Made by a program: the position numbers and the translations under genes. The notes under the pieces are model-generated. The model was not told the origin of the DNA. It saw only the letters and a program-made list of their open reading frames with translations, and did not search any database. Below, piece after piece: positions 1 to 20,448 of a stretch of DNA of 64,000 bases. Source of the DNA: Tyto alba (taxonomy: Eukaryota; Chordata; Aves; Strigiformes; Tytonidae); contig NW_024881327.1 in NCBI RefSeq assembly GCF_018691265.1, positions 27,025,936 to 27,089,935 on the forward strand, in the 5' to 3' direction. The stretch's first letter is position 1, and each line of letters opens with the position of its first letter.

Positions 1-12652
<12,652 letters not shown>

Positions 12653-13072
12653 ATAGCTGTTACTTAGAAAAGAACTGATGATGAAGACACTTCAGACTAT
12701 TATTGAGCACCTTTCATAAAAAACAAAACAAAAACAAACCTCCAGCAATCCTGACAACCGATCCAGTTTTATCACAGCAAGAAATGGTTTTATCAAAAGT
12801 AAAAATCTGAAAATTGAAGCGAACATCTTACTTGACTGCTCTTTCTACACAGTAGCTGTGTGGCAGTAGTATTTTTTTATTAATTTTATGTATAAAAACT
12901 ACATGAAATGAAAAGGGCTTAAATGTAATGCATTCATATGCATTATTTTCTGTTGTAACAGAACTATAAACGGTGGTTGCAGTAACAGCCTCTAAAGGTT
13001 GAATCAATATCGCAGGTGGGATGAGGCTAAAATCAAGGCTGGTTTATTTTGGCTGAAGACCTGCAAGGCTTC

Positions 13073-13104
13073 CTGGCTTTCCAGCAGTCTGGCTTTCCAG
13101 CAGT
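13073..13104 (+). repeat. 16-bp perfect tandem duplication
   Basis: The unit ctggctttccagcagt occurs twice with no gap, at 13073-13088 and 13089-13104, in the FRYL 3'UTR. Confidence 0.9.
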
Positions 13105-13636
13105 AGTAGATATAATCATCAACTAATACCTAATGAGACACTTTGCAACGTCATGAAGAATGTGCAGTCAAAGATGAGTAGAATGACTTATGACTGCTAA
13201 AACCATTGACTTCTCAATGTTTTATTTGCTTTTATTGTCTGCAACAAGGAAATGATGTGTGTGAGTTAGAATGTGTGGCTATGTGACAATTGTTTTTTGA
13301 AGGTATGGATGATTGTTAAATAAGGTCTCAGAGCATGCTTAAAAGAGCTGCAAGATTATTTTTGAAGAAATTTTATTTTATTAGATCTAATCCTCATAGT
13401 GTGTAAATGTTAGGACATTTAATAATATTTTAAACTGGGATTTCTCAGTGTTTCTAAAAGAAATAATATATCTGTTAACTTTATTGGAATGCTGCTCAGT
13501 TCTCTGATCAGTGCTTATGTTACAAATATTGATAACAACTAACCAAAAAGTAGCTGCCTGCAGAGACTTTAAAATGTATATTAAAGATATATGCTGCCCA
13601 TCAGCAATTCTCATTAGAAGTTAACTTATTTTATTC

Positions 13637-13644
13637 TGTATATA
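13637..13644 (+). promoter_or_regulatory. Candidate Pumilio site TGTATATA in FRYL 3'UTR
   Basis: An exact match to the PUF consensus TGTANATA on the mRNA strand inside the inferred 3'UTR. A single 8-mer in AT-rich sequence can arise by chance. Confidence 0.3.
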
Positions 13645-13976
13645 TTCTAGAAACTGTATAGTGCAAACCCAGTATTTTTCTTGTAAATTTGTGCAATGCA
13701 CTGTTAAGATAGTAGGTGTACAAAGCTATGAGGGGAAGGGGAGGGTTCTCCCTGGCAGTAGTCACATACATTACTTGCAGTCGGAGTAGTCTGCAGGGTT
13801 CAAAGAGTTTGAAGGCACATATATGCATCTTCATGACTCAAGCCTAAGGAAGTGGGACTATATAGAAAAAAAAAGACTGACTACCAAAACATGCAAACAG
13901 GCAATATACGCATAGTTCAGTGTCAAAGTCTGTAGCATAAAACAAACTGGATTCTGTTGAAATCAACAGCCTTTTG

Positions 13977-13977
<1 letters not shown>

Positions 13978-14009
<32 letters not shown>

Positions 14010-14011
14010 GG
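13978..14011 (+). repeat. A24-G10 homopolymer junction
   Basis: Twenty-four A residues are followed directly by ten G residues, in the FRYL 3'UTR. Both tracts are prone to length errors in sequencing and replication. Confidence 0.9.
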
Positions 14012-14469
14012 AACAGAAAAAAGAATGTAGTCCCATTATTCCTGTGATTTGAAAGGAACACCCAGTATTTTTATATACATCTCTTACCCACTGTGATTTT
14101 TTTTTAATGGGCTCTAATTCCAGAGTTTAGAATGTAGAATTAAAATTCTTAGCTCTGCCTTTTTGGGGGAATTAGACCCCACTAGAAATGTAATTAAGCT
14201 GAAATGCATTAATTGAAGGCACTGTGCACGCCGTTGGACTGCTGACAGTAGTTATGTTATCCTAACAAGCTCTGTAACTGGTCAAGGCATATCCATAATC
14301 ACTGTATTTTTTTCCCTGTCCCTGATAAAATTGAATTATTTTGATGGTTTTGTGGTACTGTAGATGGTGTTCTTAATTATTTAATAACTATTTACTGGAG
14401 ATAAGCAGTTTTATTTAGTGGCACATTACACTCTTATTTACATCATCTTTTATCAGCTTTTTTTGTAAA

Positions 14470-14475
14470 AATAAA
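14470..14475 (+). terminator. Candidate FRYL poly(A) signal AATAAA
   Basis: This is the first AATAAA after the FRYL stop, within gtaaaaataaaaggcactgt and followed by T/G-rich sequence (ctgtatctgtcactttgcat). A second cluster lies 1.75 kb further on. Confidence 0.6.
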
Positions 14476-14490
14476 AGGCACTGTATCTGT

Positions 14491-17400
14491 CACTTTGCAT
14501 ATTTTTACAAGCTAGAGTTTAAATACTTTAGCTAAACAGACTAAACACTGACTATAGAGGCCTGGGTGCCCTGAAATGTTTTTTTTTTTTTTTTTTCCTT
14601 TTATGTCCTGTCAACGCAACACCATTTTCCTAGGCATCTTCTGAAGCTGTTAAAGGATTTCTCATGCAACTCAAACCTGAATTTATATACGCAATTCCTT
14701 ATGTTACACTTCTTCCTCCATTTGCAATGACTAGTGGAACCTGCCCTAGGGAGCAGAATCCTGCTAACCTAACTGACTGTATTTGATACTGCTCTAACCT
14801 TGCAAAGCCTTTCCAAAATTACACAATCTCAACTACTGCATAAACTGCCACCCTACATGACCTGGTGCCAGGTCTGTGCCAAATCTGAAGCTGTGGTAAA
14901 GCTGCCTAGAAACAAGCAAAGCATCAGGCATCTTCTGTAAGATGCAGCAAACACAGCACTGACCGAGCTAACGCATGCAAAAGAATCTATTCATGAAAAA
15001 GCTGTCCAGGGTGGCAAGTTCAAGACATCTTTGAAGAACTGGCAGCATGAAGGCTGTTCCTTTCCACTTTGCATAATCACACAGGTCGTAAGCAGCTTCC
15101 TTTTTCTGCTGAGCCTAGGAACCAGTGCCCATGATACGCAGCGTATGCTGTCGGGGATGTGACAGAGCAGTAAAGTGGAAAAGGATACAGAACTGTACTT
15201 TGGCATCGAGCAGTAAAAGCATTGCCTATATTTATGTATGAGGCATGACATGCGGAGCTACTGCAGAACTGAGGAATGCTACAGGACCAAGGTAAGGTTG
15301 TTTGATATTGCTGCCCACTGAGCTCGGCGCCTCCGAACCTTGCAGTAGCTGATGAGCGCAGGGGTGACTTTGCCATTACTTGCCCCTTGGAGCCTTCACC
15401 AGCTGCTTGCTTGGACCAGTTGTTGAAGCACGCCGCTCAGTTCAGATCAGCTGGGCCTGTTCTACATCTTATCAAACAGAAGCAACTGCTGCTTTGACTG
15501 TAGTTAGTGGGGATGACGCCTCTTTCAGATAAGTTGTACTAAATTTCACTTTGGGCTATTGCTGATTATAATTGTTCAAGTCACCACGTTCACAACACAT
15601 AATCAATCCCCAGAGCAACGCTTACAAGGACATACATATAAATAGGAGGCACTCAGCATCGCTGTGAGCTGCCATGTGACTTCATACTGACACAGCACAG
15701 ACCTCAAGTTCTCAAACTCATTGCTAAGGTGCTCAGACTCATCGCAGCCAGGCTCCCACGCTGCATCTGTCAGGAATACCCTACAGCCATTAGGATGGGG
15801 AAAGCAAAGAGGAAAACATACTGAAGAACATCCTTAGAGGGGAACATGCTCAGAAATAAAAATATCCCCGGTCACAGTCACAGCTGCAAGCTGAGGCAGA
15901 CTAGGGGGAGGTGGCTGCAGAGGGGGCCTCAACTGTGTTCTTCCTCACACTGGAGATTTGCTCATTACTGTAACTACAGGCGAGTGCAAGGCACATGCAT
16001 CTACAGCAAATACCTGCCCAGCTGCAGCTGTACTTCTGAATTTGAAGAGGGCAAGGATGGAACTTACTGTGAAATTCTGAGTGAGCTCATAAAGCAAGGG
16101 GTGTTTTCTTTTGGTGTGACACAGGGGAAGGTGCTTCAGGTAGAAGCCTGAAATGAAGCAGTACCCAATTCTGGGCAGCAGTAGGTCTGCTTGTTCCCAG
16201 AATGCCTCATGCTGCTATAATAATAAATGGAGCAAAAATAAAATTACTTGGCAATAAATTGGTGCTGAGGCTTTAAGTCTTACTTACTGCAGGAAGTTCA
16301 AGGGCCATATTAAAATAAAGCAACAATTTACAGCAAGTCTACAGAATTAACACTCACTGCCCCTCTAAATGGACATTTGTTGGTACAAAAGACAATTTCT
16401 GCCTACCCTGCCATACACTAGCCTCCCTTTAGAGATGCAAGATGTTACACAGCATGTGTTCCCCCTTTAGTCTTTAATAGAATGGTCCCAAGTAAGCTGA
16501 GTACAAGTGTAGTTAGAGTACAAGTTTGTCATAGGCAAGATAAATCAGTCCTTCCGAACAGAAGGTACCCCGAGTTCTGCAAAAGGCTTTGTGCATTATG
16601 ATGCACAAAATTTAACAGCTTCATTAGCAGCCTCGGGAAAGTATGCCTTCCCCAAAGTCTCCCCAACTCCTTGGCTACAGGGTGGACCAGGGGGTGAGTA
16701 CAGACTTGGCTATATTGTGAATCTGCACAGATGGTGATGCTGTAGCCCCAGAGTCAGCTTGTAAAGCTTTGCTGAAGCGTGGTGAGCCCTCCCTACAGAG
16801 GCCATTACCACCCCCAGGCCTCAGAGAGCATCACTGGGGGTAACCATGCCGCTTCTGCCATTACTACCCAACACTACAAGTACAATTCCTAGTTGCAAAC
16901 CCGACCCCAGAAGGGTGCGGGAGGCTGATCCTTCCCTGATGGCAAACACCTAAACCGTAACTAGATCTAACTCCCCAGGTGTAAGCCACTAAGTGCACAG
17001 CTCTTGTGCATCATCTGCAGGTGCAAGAGGAAGCCAGGCAGATGCCGTTTCATACTCTGAGCCTCTGAAGTGTCACTTCTCTTGATAACCTTGCGGAAGT
17101 AAAGACGGGCAACTCATTTACCAAGAGACCATAACATCAGTGACTCCCTTCCCCAGCGGTTTGTGAGAATTGTCCCTGAATACACATTAACCACAAGCTG
17201 TCTTTGGCTTTCATCTACAAGAACACCACTTTAGCTAAATGCAGACCAGCTGGACCAGTGGAAGTGACCTTACATAGCATTTCTCAGTCATTTTCCAGTG
17301 ATGAAGAACAGGTGCAGGAGACTTTCTACACAGAATAGAAGTGTGCTCAGTAAATGAATACTACTAGATGTTTTGTTCATTAATGTTGCTCTACTACCTA

Positions 17401-17619
17401 CTGTAAACGCCAATTTAATTTTATCTTCAAGTGTTTGATTAGTTCAAGGGTAGGAACAGCAACAGACATCCTTTCCCACCTGAGATTCTGCAAGGTCCCG
17501 AGTCAGTTGCTGCCAAGACCATCACTGATTTACAAATTATTTGTAGGCTCTTCCCCTGTGCAAGTTACAGAAGCTGCAATATGCACCCTCCGAGCTGGGC
17601 ACAAAGTCACCCGATCATT
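14491..17619. other. Intergenic between convergent FRYL and ZAR1
   Basis: About 3.1 kb of mixed composition. Short open frames (about 100 codons at 15846-16151 on plus, 15077-15376 on minus) show no recognisable protein. Three AATAAA hexamers cluster at 16222-16258 on plus, which could serve a longer FRYL 3'UTR. Confidence 0.6.
16222..16258 (+). terminator. Cluster of three AATAAA hexamers
   Basis: AATAAA at 16222-16227, 16237-16242 and 16253-16258. These are possible distal poly(A) signals for FRYL, or chance in an A-rich patch. Confidence 0.3.
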
Positions 17620-17639
17620 TGAACATGCTTTGCAATACT

Positions 17640-17645
17640 TTTATT
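17640..17645 (-). terminator. ZAR1 poly(A) signal AATAAA
   Basis: The complement of tttatt, about 165 nt after the ZAR1 stop. It is the first canonical hexamer on this strand. Confidence 0.7.
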
Positions 17646-17697
17646 TGCATGCTTTCCTAGCTACAACCTCACCAAGTACCTTCAACAATCCCAACCG

Positions 17698-17720
17698 AAA
17701 AAAAAAAAAAAAAAAAAAAA
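17698..17720 (-). promoter_or_regulatory. Oligo-U (23) in ZAR1 3'UTR
   Basis: A23 on plus reads as U23 in the ZAR1 mRNA, about 50 nt before AAUAAA. In length it resembles the embryonic-type cytoplasmic polyadenylation element (oligo-U of 12 or more) described for Xenopus maternal mRNAs. A plain simple repeat is the alternative. Confidence 0.4.
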
Positions 17721-17778
17721 CACACAACCCAAAACTCGCTCTACTTGCAGTTTTCTGGAAGAGCCTTAAACAAACACC

Positions 17779-17794
17779 AAAAAAAAAAAAAAAA
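17779..17794 (-). promoter_or_regulatory. Oligo-U (16) in ZAR1 3'UTR
   Basis: A16 on plus reads as U16 in mRNA, 12 nt after the stop codon. It is the second of two such tracts. Confidence 0.35.
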
Positions 17795-17806
17795 CCACTA
17801 TCCCGC

Positions 17807-17950
17807 TCAGATGATGTATTTGAAACTGAAGGTGCTATCGCAGGAGAGGCGTTTCCCCTTGCACCTCCCACAGAGGTCCTGGCGGTGGGGCCGTTTGGGG
17901 TCCACGTGGCGCATCTTCACGGGGCAGGTGCACCGCGTCTGCTTGCAGCT
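17807..17950 (-). CDS. ZAR1: ZAR1 exon 4 (terminal coding)
   Basis: The acceptor is ctcctcccgcag. It encodes 47 residues, SCKQTRCTCPVKMRHVDPKR to STFSFKYII, then TGA (complement of 17807-17809). It contains the last six cysteines of the RNA-binding domain. Confidence 0.96.
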   Translation of the reverse strand, partial: SCKQTRCTCPVKMRHVDPKRPHRQDLCGRCKGKRLSCDSTFSFKYII

Positions 17951-19229
17951 CTGCGGGAGGAGCCGGCGGTCGGCGGGGGCGGCCCGGGGAGGGGGGGGTG
18001 GGGGGGGCGCGGGGGGGTGCATGGGGGGACCCTTACCTGGCAGGTGATGTCCTCCACGCGGTACGGGTTGTAGGACTTCTGGCAGGTCCGGCAGAACTGC
18101 CGGAAATAGACCTGAGGGGGGGGGAGGCCGGGGGTCAGCGGAGCAGAAAGGGGGTTCACGGAAGAGGGGCGGGGGGGGGGGGGGGGAGTGCGGTCTGGGT
18201 CGGGGTGACCCGAGCCTCCCCCTACCTTGTTGGTGCCCTGGACGCACCAAACGTAGGCGCTCTCCCAGCGGATGTTGCAGTCCTTGCAGTGGTAGTAGCC
18301 GTACTTCTGCTCCAGGAACTGCCGGGGACAACCGTTACTCGAGGCGGGCAGGGGCGGCCCGGCCCGGCCCCGCTCCCGCCCCGCCGGCCGCCCCTCACCT
18401 GGAAGCGCAGGCGGGTCTTCTCCGCCGCCGGCTCCCGCTTCTTGGGGGCGGCCGGCGGCTCTGCCCTCGCCGCTGCCGCCCTCTCCTCCTCCCGGTTCTC
18501 CGCCGGCAGCTGCGGGGCCGCGGCCGGGCGCTGCCCCAGAGGCTCGGCGCTGCCCTCGGCGGGCTTCTCCCAGCTCTCCCTCACGGCGGCCGCCTCCGCC
18601 TCCCGCTGCTCGGCCGACTCCTCCTCGACGGCCGCCGCCTGCGCCGCCGGCTTCTCCTCGACGACGGCGGCCGCCGCCGCCGCCTCCTCCTCCTCCTGCG
18701 GCCGCCGCTCCGGCTCCGGGCCCGGCTCCTCCAGGAAGGCGGTGAGTCTGCGGGACGCCACGGGCGAGTAGACGGCGATGGTGCGGGGAAAGCGCACGGC
18801 GCGGGTGCTGGTCGTGGCGGGGCTGCCCTGCTCCTGCTCCCGCTCCCGCTCCCCCCCCTCCCGGGGCCGCGGCCCGGCGGCGGGGCCGGGGCGGCGGCGC
18901 AGCAGCGTGCGGGGCCCGAGGGAGCACTGCACCGAGGCGTCCTGCCGCGGGTTGACCTGGACGCCCACCTCCTTGGTGTTGGCCTTGCGGAGCCGCGGCG
19001 TCAGGTTGGGGTTGACCTGGGAGAGGATGGCCTTCAGCTGCGCCCGCTGGTAGTTGTCGAAGTACTCGGCGGCCGCCGCCGCCTCCCCGGAGCCCGAGAA
19101 GTAGCCGCTGCCCCGCGGCCGCCAGCTGCCCGCCGCTCCCCCCTTGCCCTTGGGCGGCGGGTAGCGGTAGGAATAGGGGTAGGGGTGGTAGGGGGCATAC
19201 AGGTAGCTCTCCATGGCCTCCTCCGCCAT
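17807..19229 (-). CDS. ZAR1: ZAR1, zygote arrest 1 (complete, four exons)
   Basis: ZAR1 is an oocyte-specific cytoplasmic RNA-binding protein that represses or stores maternal mRNAs and is needed for the oocyte-to-embryo transition. Exons, high to low: 18399-19229, 18226-18318, 18037-18111 and 17807-17950, giving 380 residues. The start is ATG at 19229 (GTGATGG context); the frame extends upstream only through GTG. The N-terminus is Tyr/Pro-rich (SYLYAPYHPYPYSYRY). Residues about 56-105 form the conserved block with YFDNYQRAQLKAILSQVNP. Residues 175-225 are Glu/Ala low complexity. The C-terminal zinc-binding RNA domain is intact, with Cys at 288, 291, 302, 315, 318, 332, 335, 340, 342, 360, 363 and 370, ending STFSFKYII. 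ZAR1L is the alternative, but the long N-terminus and FRYL/SLC10A4 neighbours favour ZAR1. Introns are only 80, 114 and 86 nt. Confidence 0.96.
18037..18111 (-). CDS. ZAR1: ZAR1 exon 3
   Basis: The acceptor is ccccctcag and the donor CAG|gtaagg. Its 25 codons, VYFRQFCRTCQKSYNPYRVE then DITCQ, carry Cys 315, 318 and 332. Confidence 0.96.
18171..18186 (+). repeat. G16 tract in ZAR1 intron 2
   Basis: Sixteen consecutive G on plus (C in the ZAR1 pre-mRNA). More G-runs of 7-9 lie at about 17,980-18,030 in intron 3. These can form G-quadruplexes on the template strand and are prone to assembly error. Confidence 0.85.
18226..18318 (-). CDS. ZAR1: ZAR1 exon 2
   Basis: The acceptor is gttgtccccggcag and the donor AAG|gtaggg. 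Its 31 codons, FLEQKYGYYHCKDCNIRW to VQGTNK, open the zinc-binding domain (Cys 288, 291, 302). Confidence 0.96.
18399..19229 (-). CDS. ZAR1: ZAR1 exon 1 (coding, 831 nt)
   Basis: It encodes residues 1-277 and ends KTRLRFQ with donor CAG|gtgagg, phase 0. It is extremely GC-rich with alanine/glutamate repeats, so open frames in other phases on both strands are by-products of composition. Confidence 0.95.
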
Positions 19230-19263
19230 CACACCGGACCCGGGGTAACTGCCGAGAGGCGGC

Positions 19264-19271
19264 CTTAAATA
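19264..19271 (-). promoter_or_regulatory. TATA-like element upstream of ZAR1
   Basis: TATTTAAG on the minus strand lies 35-42 nt upstream of the ZAR1 ATG, in otherwise very GC-rich sequence. If used, transcription would start near 19,238 and leave a 5'UTR of about 10 nt. The fit is positional only. Confidence 0.45.
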
Positions 19272-19735
19272 CCCCCGGGGCGGGGCGGGGGCCGGGGCCG
19301 GGGCCGGGCTTCCCCCTCCCCTGACGGGCGCCGGCCTTGGCGGCCCCTTCCCACCGCTCGGGCAAGACGTCCCCCCACCCCCGCCCCAACACAGCTCCCC
19401 CGGTGAACTCGGCAGCGCGGCCCTTCCTTGCCCCCCGCGGGATTAATCAGTGGGCCACACGGGTTTGGTTCAGCTTCGCCATGTATTTGTGGTGAGAACA
19501 ACGAGCACGATGCTTTTACAGCGGGTGGGAGGCACGGAGATGCGCGCGCGCAAGGTGGTTTGCCCGTCCGTCCGCACTGGCGCCGCGTTGGCTTTGCCCC
19601 CGCAAAACGCTGGTCCCCTTCCTCCTGCCCCTTGCTGCGGCGCTCGGGCGGGCAGGAGCCTCCTCGCGGGAAGACGGACGGTTACTGGTTGGCGTCGGCA
19701 GGGATGCTTTTTCCTTTGTCTCTTCATTTTTTTTC
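19272..19735. other. Short spacer between SLC10A4 3' end and ZAR1 promoter
   Basis: About 0.46 kb, GC-rich. It holds an isolated GATTAATC motif (19441-19448). Any proximal ZAR1 control sequence upstream of the TATA-like element must lie here or within SLC10A4. Confidence 0.55.
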
Positions 19736-19932
19736 TTTTTTTTTTTTTTTTTTTTCACATTTATTTGTGAGGAAATACAACTGTCGCGGTAATAAACACA
19801 CATCACCTTGTACAATGGGAGCGGCTGCAGAAGCGATGGAGGCCGGGCAGCTCTGCCTGCTCAGCGGCGAGCGCAGCCCCAGCCTGGTCAGGAGCACAAA
19901 CACGCGTCGCCCAGCCCCGGGGGTCACCTCCC
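19736..19932 (-). other. SLC10A4: SLC10A4 3'UTR (short)
   Basis: About 165 nt lead to AATAAA (complement of 19760-19765). Four bases later a genomic A20 tract follows in transcript sense (19736-19755), so normal cleavage would fall in or just past the tract. Confidence 0.55.
19760..19765 (-). terminator. SLC10A4 poly(A) signal AATAAA
   Basis: The complement of tttatt, the first canonical hexamer after the SLC10A4 stop. Confidence 0.6.
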
Positions 19933-20448
19933 CTAAAGCGCCGTCTGCGTCGGCTCTATCTGAACGGAGCCGTGCTCCTCTGTGGTCACCGTGCCGTACG
20001 AATTATCGGGCACCTCCTCTTCCTTCAGTTTCTTGTAGGAAATATCCGTGTCTTCCTCTTCACCCAGCGTATCTTGTTTGTAGCTGTCTCTCCCGTACAT
20101 CTTGTAGACCAGCACAAAGAGTCCTGCTTCTGCCGACTGAAAAAGCGCGTAAAGCAAGGGAAACATGTACATGCTCCCTATGAGCTCTGGGGGGAAGGTG
20201 AGTTTTAGGATGGCGGTGCAGAGCTGGACGTTTTGACACCCTGTTTCCAAAGACACTGTTCTCCTGCAGTGGGGGGGCATTTTAAAGACCGTGGCTAAGC
20301 CGTATCCCAAGGCGTACCCTGCTAGAGGCATCAGCACTGCAATGGCGTAAACAGACGCAGGAATATGTGCCATCAGATCTGGGCCCAGCATGGTCCCAGT
20401 CAGGATGAAGAGGATCACCAGAGTCACCAAGAGGGACCACAGGGAAAT
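19933..20448 (-). CDS. SLC10A4: SLC10A4 exon 3 (terminal coding)
   Basis: The acceptor is tctgttgccag. It encodes 171 residues from ISLWSLLVTLVILF to TQTAL and TAG. It holds the last membrane segments, ETGCQNVQ and the acidic C-terminal tail. Confidence 0.95.
   Translation of the reverse strand: MSLWSLLVTLVILFILTGTMLGPDLMAHIPASVYAIAVLMPLAGYALGYGLATVFKMPPHCRRTVSLETGCQNVQLCTAILKLTFPPELIGSMYMFPLLYALFQSAEAGLFVLVYKMYGRDSYKQDTLGEEEDTDISYKKLKEEEVPDNSYGTVTTEEHGSVQIEPTQTAL

Larger units (their letters stand above)
12653..14490 (+). other. FRYL: FRYL 3'UTR (probable extent)
   Basis: AT-rich sequence follows the stop, with no AATAAA until 14470. It contains a perfect 16-bp tandem duplication (13073-13104), a PUF-type site (13637-13644) and an A24G10 tract (13978-14011). 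Its length of about 1.8 kb is reasonable for FRYL. The 3' end is inferred from the first canonical poly(A) signal only. Confidence 0.6.
17620..17806 (-). other. ZAR1: ZAR1 3'UTR (short, two oligo-U tracts)
   Basis: About 165 nt separate the stop from AATAAA (complement of 17640-17645). In mRNA sense the UTR carries U16 (17779-17794) and U23 (17698-17720). ZAR1 is a maternal transcript, so oligo-U may matter for cytoplasmic polyadenylation. The end point is inferred. Confidence 0.65.

Noticed and set aside
17917..19392. A 491-codon minus-strand open frame across ZAR1
   Set aside because: It reads ZAR1 exon 1 in a wrong frame and runs through introns; only exons 2-3 coincide with its frame.
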